NCBI RefSeq assembly: GCF_000003815.2
Contig: NC_049997.1
Coordinates: forward strand, 15,180,200-15,211,815
DNA: 31,616 bases
Origin: Branchiostoma floridae
Lineage: Eukaryota > Chordata > Leptocardii > Amphioxiformes > Branchiostomatidae
Direction: 5' to 3'
The number at the start of each line of letters is the position of its first letter. Within the stretch, counting starts at the first letter, position 1. Of the stretch, positions 20,504 through 29,785 are shown one piece after another. The translations under genes and the position numbers were made by a program. The notes below the pieces were generated by a model, which had not been told where the DNA came from, made no database searches, and saw only the letters and a program-made list of their open reading frames with translations.

Positions 20504-21514
20504 CAACTAGCCCTAAGTATACATATTTGAAGAAAAGGCAAATTTTCTCACTAATAATGCTCTGGTAGAAGCGTGCCCAAAACGGTAAGTTGTAAAACAT
20601 ATCGCCCCGATAATTGGAACTTGGGAGGGTTTGTAGCAATTAGTGCCGACTGAGTGGCCCAGATGTAAAGTATTGATTCCAATACACTCTGTCTGGCTGG
20701 TACAACTACAGGGTACATGTACGTGTAATATGCTGTCTGGGTTTTTAGGTGAAGAATCAAGTATTGGTGGCTCAAACACCAGTCCTTTTGTTAGACTACT
20801 GTGATTCACTTTATCTTCTCGGTATCAAACTTTCAAGGTCTGAGAAAATTTAACTTGTTCTCGGAACTAAATGTTCGTGGTGGCAGCAGGTGTATGTAAA
20901 AAAAGTTGATTTATTTGTTATCGGTAATGATAAGTAGTAAAGTACACGTTACAGTCGTCACCGTGAAAACCGTAAACATGAAAGTTAATTGAAAAAATCG
21001 TGAATTATAGTATGCGAGATAATACTGTAATTTTATGTTTTTTGGCAGGAATTTTACTTGGTGGTAGAAAGGAGGTTTTGCAGATTATAAGTCAAAACAA
21101 TACTGCACAAAAACACTTTTTGACTTCTTTCAGCTAATGTTTATGTCAAGGCTTTTAGCTAGGAATATTTGATAGGGCGTGCACTTGACAAGTGTTGTAT
21201 ATTGTATGTCTAACCCTTTAACTACTAATGTAAGGTAAGACTGATACACAATTTGGTACAGGGATTCGCCCATAGCAGGAAAATAGTCAAGACATGACCT
21301 GCTTTGCTTCAAGTCTATACAATGACTGTTTTATTTGCTTTTTGCAGCTTCTGTTAGTTCCTAAGCCACTGAGAAGTAACACCTGCCAAAAGAGCAGTTT
21401 CACTTATCCTAGATAAACATTTAGGTAACCAATCCTAGTATCCATACAGATTTTGAAACAGCTGCAGTTTCCGGGGTTATTGCACTGACATCTCTAGGCA
21501 AAATCATGAGCATG
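20504..21514. other. Unique DNA, no supported gene
   Basis: Overlapping minus frames at 20412-20809 have no recognisable motif and partly overlap the SINE. Nothing else was identified. Confidence 0.5.
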
Positions 21515-21739
21515 TACTGTAAATGCAGAAATGTTCGCGGTGGTTTTATCTTCGCGGTTTTTGCGGTGACCACTTCACCGCAAACTCAAAACCACTGCAA
21601 ACACTTTTCCATTATAGTATGAGACTGCAGTCTATGGTACTACCGCGAACTTGAAGAACGCCACAAACACTCTTTTTTCCCTTACCGCAAAAGTACATAA
21701 ATTATGTAAATCCCTGCGAACTTAAATGCATTTACAGTA
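21515..21739. mobile_element. MITE with 13-bp perfect terminal inverted repeats
   Basis: It begins TACTGTAAATGCA and ends TGCATTTACAGTA, a perfect 13-bp inverted repeat whose outermost TA could be a TA target duplication. The 225-bp interior has several CGCGGT/ACCGCGA words and no open frame. A TA duplication would fit the Tc1/mariner group, but without a transposase this is only a suggestion. Confidence 0.75.
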
Positions 21740-23205
21740 TTACTACTGTACTACAGAATTGCTTCAACACATTTCTGTAGCTACCTACAAGTGTTCAAAA
21801 TCGTTACAATTTCACCTTTGAACATCATTCTGCTTGGAGGCTATATTAAATTACCTAATAATCAATCTCTCCCTTCTTATATAATGAATACGGAAATCTC
21901 AAAACGTCACAAATCATACCTTATATCGCTAGTAACGACTTACTCTTCCCTAAGAAAGTTGACTGAGAATACACTGCATACCTGTACATACTATAGATAG
22001 CAAAGGTTCTATTTCTAGTGACTGCTGAACACTTACCTACATACTGTGACCCATTCTTTAGCAAGCACCAAAAAGATTTCTTCGCATCCAAAATGGTTGG
22101 GTGGGTACCTAATTAGCCAGGCGCTATATGAGGTGCTGCGTACATTCCAGGCTATGTGGGGGACTTGTCAAGGTCAGGTCGCGACCTTTCCGAGAGCTGC
22201 CCTGACATGACCCATGAACAGCACTCTGACAGCACAGTTTGGTGTAAGGTCGCGTTTGCATATATAAGGATGATCTCCCGACTAAATGCTGTGTCGGAAA
22301 AGATACTGAATGCGACGGATGGAATTCTGATACAACGCTGACCAAACTTCCAACAGAAAGCTGAATTCTAATGTAACTACAGTATAAGACTACTACTCCT
22401 ATACATGCCTGAAAACACATTGCAACAGTACTGATGTACCATGGTCAAAGGTTCTATAAAGGTGTACTAGTTATCATTGACAGTTGACTTTGCTGCTGAA
22501 TATCAATCAATGAATAAATATGAATAATTCACCAGCGAGGCAAATCGTCCAACTCCTGCATATAACTTATAAGCACAAAACATGAATGTTCTCGGTAGTG
22601 TTCCTGTGAACATGACAAAAAAGGTCAACTTTTGACACATCTTTCTATCTGTGTAATTATGAAATACCTTTCTTTGTAACTCTGCAGTTTGACAGAACAA
22701 AATAGAATAGAACAAGATTATACTTAAGATAAACCTTGAACAGAAAAGATACAAAAATTCTGCAAAGGAATGATGTTTCGCTGGTATTCTAAAGCACTAT
22801 ATAATGAAATAAAAAGTACATATATCACATATACTGTTGTTCTTTTCTGTCTATGACCAAATAAAGTTCTGAACTATGCCAGACGCACTATCCTGTTTGG
22901 CAAATGTTCTGTATACATAACTTCAAAGGCAAAAATGATTTGGCAACATTTGTACCCAGCCCAACTGTTTACTCGGTACATGCCCGAAGACCTTTGAATA
23001 GGCTCCGGATACTATAAATAAGTCACTAAAATAAAGATAAGATTGAAAAAATCAATATGTTTATAGCTTATTGTAATCTAATATATTTGAGCATCTCTGT
23101 ATTACTAAGCAACTATGTAATAGCTAGTACTGTAGTTCAAATGTAGATTGATACAATTATGACCATTGTAAAGAATCTCTCTCTTTTCTCTAGTGTAGCT
23201 TTAAG
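21740..23205. other. Unique DNA, no supported gene
   Basis: Frames at 22124-22420 and 22156-22341 overlap on opposite strands and are not recognised. A dyad AAGGTCAGGTCGCGACCTTT with an upstream TCAAGGTCA half-site (22168-22176) is the only regulatory-looking feature. Confidence 0.5.
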
Positions 23206-23388
23206 TACTGTAAATCTTGAAATATTTGGGTTGATTTTGTTTTAGCGGGTTATGTAGTGAACACAAACTTATTGCGCCACAAATTTCTACTGTACTACAA
23301 AATTTTTTCAACAATTTAAAACTTCAAGAACTTAAAAAAACGCCTTCCGATTTGTAATATGGCAACAAAAATTAATGAATCTACAGTA
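23206..23388. mobile_element. TACTGTAAAT-family MITE (183 bp)
   Basis: It starts TACTGTAAATCTTGAAATAT and ends CTACAGTA. Terminal repeats are decayed compared with the copy at 21515. The interior is AT-rich and non-coding. Confidence 0.6.
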
Positions 23389-23660
23389 TTCAAAAGTGAT
23401 TCACAGTAAAAGATATTCATGTACAGTATATTGAAACATACCTTGTGAAGATTTGCTGTTTCTTCTCTTATAGCAGTTCAGTTCTTGCTTGGTGTAACAC
23501 AGATCATAGGCGACAGTAAGAATTGCGGCTTGGCGCTAGCAGCTAGGGGCGTAACTGAAAAAAGACAAAGATAGGATCTGTTTCAATATAACTTCACACA
23601 TTTGTAATTCTAGATATGGCAAGAGCTAGCCACAAAAGCTAACTACCAAATCTTAATCTA

Positions 23661-23765
23661 AGTTTCACCTGAGTTGAGTGAGGAAACGTGTTAAGTGCCA
23701 TTCCAAAGGGTAAAACATTGGGGCCTGCTAGGGATTCAAACCCACAACCTAACCCCAAAACCTTA
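23661..23765 (-). mobile_element. tRNA-derived SINE, 3' portion, split by a Harbinger insertion
   Basis: On the minus strand GGTTGTGGGTTTGAATCCC gives a clear B-box. It is followed by a body containing TGGCACTTAACACG and TTCCTCACTCAACTCAGGTG. The head continues at 24593-24620 on the far side of the 827-bp element: joining the flanks through a single TTA restores a continuous A-box-to-B-box tRNA-like sequence. Confidence 0.72.
23763..23765 (+). repeat. TTA target-site duplication (left)
   Basis: TTA immediately before GGCCCTATCTAGACACA, repeated directly at 24593-24595 after the other end. Confidence 0.75.
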
Positions 23766-24592
23766 GGCCCTATCTAGACACATTTTTTCCCGATGTAGCC
23801 CCATCCGCCGATATCGGCGGGGCCGATATCGGGGCGCATCTAAACACATTTTGCAAATGGTAGCGCGGGACATACGCTCGTAGCGCGGGACACCCGCGGC
23901 GCGGAACATTCGTGACCCCTTTTGACCTCTGGTGACACATCCCGCGGATTTAAAAATGGCGGGAATGCCGCTAGCTTTTTCCCACTCGTTATCAATCAGG
24001 TAATGTTCTTTCTGTATCTCATGCACGTGATCTTAAACATGAGACGCCAAGTCACGCCATGCAAGGGTAGGGCGCAGGAGGCGATTGAGATACAGGGAGA
24101 GACAACAGCGGCCGGCTAGAGTGAACGCAGCGTTCTTTCTCGCTGCCCTGATTGTGGCGGAAGGTGGAGAGCCTGTACCAAGGAATCCCGCGTTCTTTTG
24201 GGATCTCCTCCTCCGACCATACACTTATAAGAAAGGCAGTTTCTGCATGGCTCCATGTGCAACGGGAGCGCCCAGCTTTTCCCTCCGCCATCTTGCTCTC
24301 CCACGCTAAAATGCCCCTGGTCCCGCGTTATATGCTAATGAGCCCGCGTTAACAGTAGTTAAATGCTAAAGACCTTCGCGAATTCCGGGAGCATCTACAC
24401 GCGCGCAGAAGATGTCGGGGACCCCTGCTAAGGTATCGGTAAGGTATCGTACAAATGGTCCGGACCATTCGGGAGAAATTTTCCCGATATAGTAATGGCG
24501 ATATAGTAGTTGCAACTAGACGCTGAAAAAAAGCTGTCGGCGAGAGGTTGTAGGCTCGCCGATATCGGGAAAAACTGTGTGTAGATCGCGCC
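23766..24592. mobile_element. PIF/Harbinger derivative (827 bp)
   Basis: The left end GGCCCTATCTAGACACA and the right end (reverse complement) GGCGCGATCTACACACA continue into TTTTTCCCGAT on both sides. A direct TTA flanks the element. Many GATATCGG-type words and palindromes cluster at the ends. The interior keeps part of a Myb/SANT-like frame but no nuclease, so it is a non-autonomous deletion derivative. The insertion point lies inside a tRNA-derived SINE. Confidence 0.83.
24052..24291 (-). pseudogene. Remnant of a Harbinger Myb/SANT-like DNA-binding protein
   Basis: The 79-codon minus frame contains CTWSHAETAFLISVWSEEEI near residues 11-30, matching the trihelix/Myb-like pattern W-x3-E-T-x2-L-I-x2-W-x4-I. 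PIF/Harbinger transposons typically encode such a protein beside the DDE nuclease; it binds transposon ends and helps nuclear import. After residue 30 the domain pattern fades, so the rest of the fold is lost through deletion or frameshift. A gene fragment inside a Harbinger-type element fits the TTA duplication. Confidence 0.6.
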
Positions 24593-24620
24593 TTAGTCCA
24601 TGGCTACTTCCCCTCAGCCA
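24593..24620 (-). mobile_element. 5' head of the split tRNA-derived SINE
   Basis: On the minus strand GTAGCCATGGACTAA resembles an A-box. With the bases from 23765 downward it restores the interrupted SINE. It includes the right TTA duplication. Confidence 0.6.
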
Positions 24621-24713
24621 ATGATAAGCGTCCATTTTCAGTGGGTATATCCATAAAAAGTGTGTAACTATGAAAAACATAGTGTTAAGAAAAAAATGTG
24701 GTGATATCAGCCT

Positions 24714-24833
24714 AGCCTGATTAAATCTCGCTTATAGCAGTACCGCCCAACACCTGTCGAAGAGTTTGTGTCACACAGACTAAAATCAGCCAAAGTGTTG
24801 GAATATCAGAACTAAAAGTGTGAGGGATAATAT
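24714..24833 (+). repeat. Dispersed repeat, copy C (AGCCTGATTAAATCTCGC family)
   Basis: AGCCTGATTAAATCTCGCTT, then GCCCAACACCTGTC and GAGTTTGTGTCACACAGA. It shares all three blocks with copy B and the first with copy A. Confidence 0.65.
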
Positions 24834-25848
24834 GTGACCTATTCTTCACCTAGACCCAAACCACAAAGAAGTCTGGCAGTCAGAAAATATGACTTTCTTC
24901 CAACCGAACATCTGCTTGGAGATTTCATCAAAACTAACAAGGAGGGACATTTACTTTTGAGTCTTGACATTTAGACTTACTACTTCTCTCATTGTGAAGT
25001 TATGTAAAATGACAAAACTGCTGATGACCAGTTTCACTGTCACTGAAGTACAGTATGTGACAGTCCTATGGTGAATTCCCACAATGCAATGGGTGGGACA
25101 GACTGTCTCATTTGTTTGGACATTTGCTAACAAGGTTTGGCAGGTTCTATGGGGTATGACCTCATGAATGATGAGTGCATATAGGCCAGCTTTAGACAGT
25201 CACATAGTCTTATAACAGTCGTCATCACCGAAATCTCTGGCCACATTATTCTCAGACTCATAGTGACTGTGTCTCAAGACAACTTTGCTCACAACATTGT
25301 CATACAACCGTATACTGTCGTTTGTCTAGAGCAGGCTTTAGTTTTTTTATCATGCGATCTAAGCCTCATCTACCTGGCTGGTATAACTGGCCATAAATTT
25401 ATGAAAGTTCAGCTACGATACATTTGTAGTTTCGTACAATGGTGACATAGAACTGGTTGTCCAAAGTATGGGGGGGGGGGGGGGCTCGAGTTGCAAGCAT
25501 CAGCAAGTAAAAGAACCTAACAAACTTACTGAGTAGAGTCCCAGGGTGCTTGGCTAAAAACACAAGCTGTAGCAAAACTGCCGTAAACTAGTATACATGT
25601 AGTTTTAATATATTTAAACACTTAGATTAGTCTCAACTTTACTTTACTTTACTTAATAATAACTATCGTGTACATTCTATTGGGCAAAAGCACAATTTTC
25701 CTTTATTATATTATATCTAACTTATTCTAAGTCTGTATGTCTAGTACAATGCTAGTACAATGCAATTTGTATATTTTAATTCATGTATTCTAATTCATGT
25801 AAATGTATATGTACATGACAAAAATGAGACTTTTATCGAACTGAATGG
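24834..25848. other. Unique DNA, no supported gene
   Basis: It contains a 15-G run at 25470-25484 and a short ACTTT tandem near 25635-25655. No exon or RNA gene was recognised. Confidence 0.5.
25470..25484. repeat. G15 homopolymer
   Basis: Fifteen consecutive G. Length is likely unreliable in sequencing. Confidence 0.9.
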
Positions 25849-25853
25849 CTTGT
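25849..25853 (+). repeat. Target-site duplication CTTGT (left)
   Basis: CTTGT immediately precedes the CAGG end at 25854 and recurs directly after CCTG at 30154-30158. Confidence 0.8.
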
Positions 25854-25871
25854 CAGGCCTCAAACTTAACT
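25854..25871 (+). repeat. hAT terminal inverted repeat (left)
   Basis: CAGGCCTCAAACTTAACT. It mismatches the right end at positions 5, 9 and 12. It lies downstream of the transposase gene. Confidence 0.85.
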
Positions 25872-25887
25872 TTTTGCCCTACTGTCC

Positions 25888-25943
25888 CGCATTGTCCCAA
25901 AAAAAAATTTCAACTGTCCCGAAGTGAGGATGGACTGTCCCAA
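25888..25943 (+). promoter_or_regulatory. Subterminal GTCCC cluster (left)
   Basis: Four TGTCCC words, at about 25883, 25892, 25915 and 25936, just inside the left end. A similar cluster lies inside the right end. Repeated subterminal motifs are common transposase-binding sites in hAT elements; binding here is inferred. Confidence 0.5.
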
Positions 25944-26068
25944 CCCTATTTTCAGAAATTATCTATGTATTACAACAACTGTAAGTTAGAGTACAGTATT
26001 GCTGTGTAGGCTTATTGTCCATTGAAATAAAGTCAAAATCAACTCAGATTCAAACTTGTCTTGTCTTT

Positions 26069-26074
26069 TTTATT
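26069..26074 (-). terminator. Candidate poly(A) signal of the transposase gene
   Basis: TTTATT on the plus strand reads AATAAA on the minus strand, about 260 bases past the stop codon at 26334. It is the canonical hexamer, but no cleavage site can be confirmed. Confidence 0.4.
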
Positions 26075-26191
26075 AGACAACAACAACAACTTTGGTACAC
26101 AGTGTAACGTTAACAACACTAGTCGTTAGGACCACTTGTACTTTATCATGAAACAATACTTAGTGCCAGATGGGAAGAAAAGAATGAAATT

Positions 26192-26258
26192 ATGCTTCAA
26201 ATTGTCTCTATCTTTGGTACACAGACTGTGTACCAAAGCCAGAGACAATTTGAAGCAT
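26192..26258. repeat. 33-bp near-perfect hairpin in the transposase 3' UTR
   Basis: Arms 26192-26224 and 26226-26258 pair at 31 of 33 positions with one base between them. The right arm continues into a short tandem of TTTGAAGCATATTTTCAT (about 26250-26284). The word CTTTGGTACACAG in the arms recurs near 26090. It lies 75-142 bases past the stop codon and outside any terminal repeat. Confidence 0.88.
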
Positions 26259-26333
26259 ATTTTCATTTGAAGCATATTTTCATTCTTGACAGTGGTTGTA
26301 AACAAACAACAATATAATAACATACACTACTAT

Positions 26334-27044
26334 CTAGTCTAGCAACTCTGGCCTCCTCATTCGCCTCCCCCCATGGTACCATTTCAAAATAGCAGCTTCA
26401 GGATCATAGTCAGCTACTGTAGGGCCATGGATTGAGATTTGAAGCAAGTTGTTCAACATCTCGTTGCTGAGAGAGGATCTCCAGTCTGACTTGATGCGTT
26501 TCATACTGGAGAATCCTCTCTCACAACAAGATGAATTCATAGGGATAACCAGGTAAATCTCTACCAGTACCTTCATGTGATCAAACTGATCGGGTCTCCC
26601 AATCGTGCCCTGCAGAAATCTCTGCCACAAGGTGCATGATGGTAGATGCATATAATGCCTGGTGACTACGAGCTTCAACTCCCGCCATTCCCTCCTAGCC
26701 ATATCTGTTGACTCAAAATCCTCACATGAGTCAAGAATGGGCTGAAAGTGTGCCATGAATACTTCTAAGGCATCATTACCATAGGTTTGTACTTCAGCGA
26801 CTTCATTAGGCCAGGTCGAATGGTTAAAGAGAGTTGAAGCAGCTTTCAGCACACCTTCCTCAAGATTGCCAAATCTAGTGGTCACAAAGTCACAGAAATC
26901 ATCTATGAGGCGGTTAGTCATAGCCCTGAATCTGATGTCTTCCTGCTCATCCCTGGGACCTTGCAGCTTAACGTCAAGGTAGATGCTGTCCTCAGGTGGC
27001 CCAACATCATTCAGGAACTGCTGCAGCGAAGTTCCTGGAGTTGT
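26334..27044 (-). CDS. Transposase exon 3: hAT dimerisation domain
   Basis: It encodes residues 607-842. The acceptor is TTTTAG followed by ACAACTCC at 27044, in frame with the preceding CAG. The hallmark is the stretch around 767-812: VEIYLVIPMNSSCCERGFSS, then an arginine/serine segment and NEMLNNLLQISIHGP. In characterised hAT transposases this C-terminal region drives multimerisation and supplies the third catalytic acid, here probably E781. The last residues (HGGRRMRRPELLD) are basic and variable. Confidence 0.88.
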   Translation of the reverse strand, partial: TTPGTSLQQFLNDVGPPEDSIYLDVKLQGPRDEQEDIRFRAMTNRLIDDFCDFVTTRFGNLEEGVLKAASTLFNHSTWPNEVAEVQTYGNDALEVFMAHFQPILDSCEDFESTDMARREWRELKLVVTRHYMHLPSCTLWQRFLQGTIGRPDQFDHMKVLVEIYLVIPMNSSCCERGFSSMKRIKSDWRSSLSNEMLNNLLQISIHGPTVADYDPEAAILKWYHGGRRMRRPELLD

Positions 27045-29456
27045 CTAAAAAATTAAAACAACTTGCTATCAGTTCATGATAACTTTCTGCCAAACTTGAA
27101 TAAGAAGACTTTGGGACATGGGCAGCTGAAAGGACAAAGAGTGCATTGACTTACTGCTATTGTTAAATGGCAAACAAGTCACCTTTTGAATGAAATTCAC
27201 ACACCACTGACCAGGAAATATTACTTCAATTTTGGAAAAAAATATTAACTGACCTGCATTTCCATCATGGCGAGTGTCACCTGCGATAGCCCGTCACTCA
27301 CATCCTGTAAGGTAAGTCCGTCCTTCTGGAACAGTAGACTTGCTTCCCTGAGCTCATTCAGGACATCCACCATAAGGTGGATGAACTTGACCATCTTGAA
27401 GCGTGACAGCGATCGGTAGATTACTTTTGCTCTTCCACGCATAGTCGCACTAGCTTCTGTGTTGTTGTGATCATTGGCATGATTTTCAAAGTGTACCATG
27501 ATGGCCTTGTAGTTTCGCACCAGTGCTTCCAGTGCCCTTGACATATGAGGCAGCCACCTGCAGCCATTGATGTTGCCCGGCTTGACTACCTGGACACCCA
27601 ACAGTTCTCCAACAGCCCGAAGCTCCCTACTGGCTTTTGCAGACTCAGTGTAATGCTTGAAGATCGACTTTAGGGCCTCCTTTAGATCATTTAGCAAGGG
27701 ATGTTCCTTGATGGTGTCTAAAGCCGCAAGCTCCAACCGGTGAGCAACACACCACACGGTGATGATGCTGGGGCAGAACTGTTTCAGTTTAGCTCCGACC
27801 CCGTTATTCACACCGATCATCACCGCTGCCCCATCAGATCCGAAGCCGACGAGACGACGAGTGAGATCTTCCCTGTTTAATCCAACCCTCTCTAGCCCTG
27901 TCAGGATAGCGTCCAGAATCCCGGTTGCATGCGCGTGTTTTAAGGTTACTATGTTGACTAGGTGATTGACTGGCAATCCATCTTGAATGAATGTTATGTA
28001 TATAAGTTCTTGATCAAGTATTGCCCGGTCCATTGAAGAATCGGACATCACAGAGAAAAACCTTGCTTTTCTTACATTCTCCACCAACTTGTCCATCTCC
28101 AGTTCGCCAATGGCGGCCACGAATGTTCTGCATCCTTGGTCATTACGATATGTTTCTCCCATGTGCAGTCCATTCTTTACTTGTAGGTCCACCAGCTTCG
28201 GAAAGGAAGTAAAAGGAGCTTCTTCCTTTGCTACAAAGTATGCAGTATTGAACAGTTTGATCATTTTGTCTTCTACTGCATTATTCAGACGTTGTAATGC
28301 ACGGCGGATTGGTGCTTGCTCCGGGTTTTGGCGAGCATCAAGTGCAGCTTGACAGTCTGTATGGGCATCTATCTTCAAATGGCCAGTGAGTGCTCTTGAC
28401 CGAATTTTATCGCCAGTTACACCGTGGAAGAGAACGTTGCCATCAGCTTTTTCTGGCACAGCCCTGCATACTTTGCAAAACATTACCTCTGCTCTATAAT
28501 CATACTCTACAAAGTCGAACTCTTGCCTCCACTTTTCCAAGAAGCGCCTTTTCCTCTTACCCTCATATCTCCTGGAGGCTGGCACTGTGTCCTAAAGTGC
28601 CAAGAGAAAAAAAAAACAATCAATGAATTAATCAATTTCTATCTGAAAAAGATAAAATATGAGTCATTGACTTTGTAGTAGTCCACTGTTTTCTGCTGCT
28701 GACTTTGTGGTAAATAGAAAAAACACACAACAATATGCCATGATATACTAGTACACAGTCAGTGACAGAAGAGAAAAAAAATCAAATAAATAAAAGTAAC
28801 TTGCTCATTACTGCCAGGAACAGTTTATTGGGATCAGAATGAAATTCAAGAAAACAAGACTAAGGCCCCATAAGGTATCGGTACTAAATCTATGAAAAAT
28901 GCACTGAAATTATCCTTACTGACAAGCTGAACGAAAATAATAATACTGAGCTGGAAGAACTTGAAGTTGAACATACCGAGGAGTTTGACGGCGATGGCGA
29001 TGTTATCGGTTCCGAGTGGGAGCTCGAATCCCCTTCACTATTTGCAGTACTTTCCTCTGTAGTAGTCACTGTGGAAGCTGTGGATGGGGCTGACTCGAGT
29101 CTGGGCGCTCTATCTCCATTTGAGGTTTTTGCCTTTTTCGCTGGCCGCGAATCCCCTTCATCGCTATTTGCAGTACTTTCCTCTGCAGTAGTCACTGTGG
29201 AAGCTGTGGATGGGGCTGACTCGGGTCGGGGCGCTCTGCCTCCGTTTGAGGTTTTCGCTGGCCGCGCGCCCGGCCCCCCCTCCCCCCTTCCTCCGGCGCC
29301 CCCATCATCCGCGATATCCGAGCGATCTTGAGGTCGACCTTGAGGCTCAACTACATTGCGTGCACCTGAAGTTGTCGAAGTTGCTACTGGAGCCGCTCCC
29401 GTGGACGCAGGGGCACGGCCCGCGGAAAAAAACGAGTGAATTTTCCTCTGTGCCAT
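26334..29456 (-). CDS. hAT transposase, three exons, 842 residues
   Basis: Joined exons on the minus strand: 29456-28977, 28591-27254 and 27044-26334 (480, 1338 and 711 bp including the TGA or other stop). Both introns (385 and 209 bp) are GT-AG and phase 0. The start is the first in-frame ATG after an in-frame TGA at 29486-29484. Predicted order: PIP-box-like peptide (residues 3-10), low-complexity linker with a duplication and PAKKAK, BED/TTF-like zinc finger (C199, C202, H231, H237), RNase H-like core with candidate acids D344 and D413, the C-x2-H pair C441/H444, conserved W506, and the dimerisation domain with E781 in SCCERGFSSM. It resembles transposases related to vertebrate ZNF862-type proteins. 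It should bind the element's ends and cut and rejoin DNA in the nucleus. No frameshift or stop interrupts it. Confidence 0.88.
27045..27253 (-). other. Transposase intron 2 (209 bp)
   Basis: The donor is CAG followed by GTCAGT at 27253. The acceptor is TTTTAG ending at 27045. Phase 0. Reading through would add only two codons (V, S) before a stop at 27245, so splicing is needed to add the dimerisation domain. Confidence 0.82.
27254..28591 (-). CDS. Transposase exon 2: zinc finger and catalytic core
   Basis: It encodes residues 161-606. The acceptor is a T/C-rich tract ending CTTTAG at 28592, and the exon opens with GACACAGTG (D-T-V). Visible motifs: FCKVC and HLKIDAH (C2H2 finger, residues 199-237), FFSVMSDSSMD (first acid D344), GFGSDGAAVMIG (second acid D413), WCVAHRLELAALD (C441/H444) and GCRWLPHMSRALEAL (W506). 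The GSDGAAVM-G-NNGV and C-x-AHRLEL pattern is typical of the ZNF862-like branch of hAT proteins. The frame is open for all 446 codons. Confidence 0.9.
28592..28976 (-). other. Transposase intron 1 (385 bp)
   Basis: The donor TCG followed by GTATGT at 28976 is strong, and the acceptor CTTTAG ends at 28592. Phase 0. An unspliced reading would continue 28 codons past the donor as a serine-rich tail and stop at 28890. Confidence 0.72.
28977..29456 (-). CDS. Transposase exon 1: PIP-box-like N-terminus and low-complexity linker
   Basis: It encodes residues 1-160, beginning MAQRKIHSFFSAGRAP. Q3-x2-I6-x2-F9-F10 satisfies the canonical PCNA-interacting pattern. The remainder is Ser/Thr/Ala/Gly-rich and probably disordered. 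A 41-residue tandem duplication (about 66-104 and 105-143) repeats PESAPSTASTVTT/ESTANS. PAKKAK (105-110) could serve as a nuclear localisation signal. Assignment to the same gene rests on the phase-0 splice to exon 2 and on position inside the inverted repeats. Confidence 0.72.
29025..29270 (-). repeat. 123-bp in-frame tandem duplication within exon 1
   Basis: CGAATCCCCTTCA starts at 29025 and again at 29148, exactly 123 bp (41 codons) apart, with high identity through TGTGGATGGGGCTGACTCG. The reading frame is kept in both copies. Confidence 0.88.
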
Positions 29457-29518
29457 GAGGCATTTCCATGGGCATGTCACAAGTCAACAAACTATTTTCT
29501 CCAATATTCCAGTAGTGA

Positions 29519-29550
29519 TTTCGCGGGAAATTTGGCGAAGTTCGCCGAAA
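29519..29550. promoter_or_regulatory. E2F-like sites upstream of the transposase
   Basis: TTTCGCGGGAAA (29519-29530) contains GCGGGAAA, a consensus E2F site. It abuts TTTGGCGAAGTTCGCCGAAA (29531-29550), an imperfect dyad of two TTTGGCG/TTTCGGCG half-sites. They lie 63-94 bases before the predicted start codon. Function is inferred from the motif only. Confidence 0.5.
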
Positions 29551-29785
29551 CTCACGAGGTTGCTCGAACTACAACGTAATTTCCCGAGCTTTGCCGGTTA
29601 ACCATATTTGGCATTGTCAGCTGATCTCCCGAGCATCAACGAGCTTACGATTCTTCACGAAGATCGTCCGGAAAGCGTGACTCGGGATGATTCGTGCTTG
29701 GGAGTTTTACCGAACATATACCCCGGAAATACCCGAATATTAAACAGTTTCAATTTGCCATATTTGGTGGATGCCGCGAAGCTGT

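Noticed and set aside
28890-28976. Serine-rich C-terminal tail of a stand-alone 196-residue protein starting at 29480
   Set aside because: The apparent start at 29480 is GTG, a strong GTATGT donor at 28976 lies in phase with the next exon, and the tail is better read as intron.
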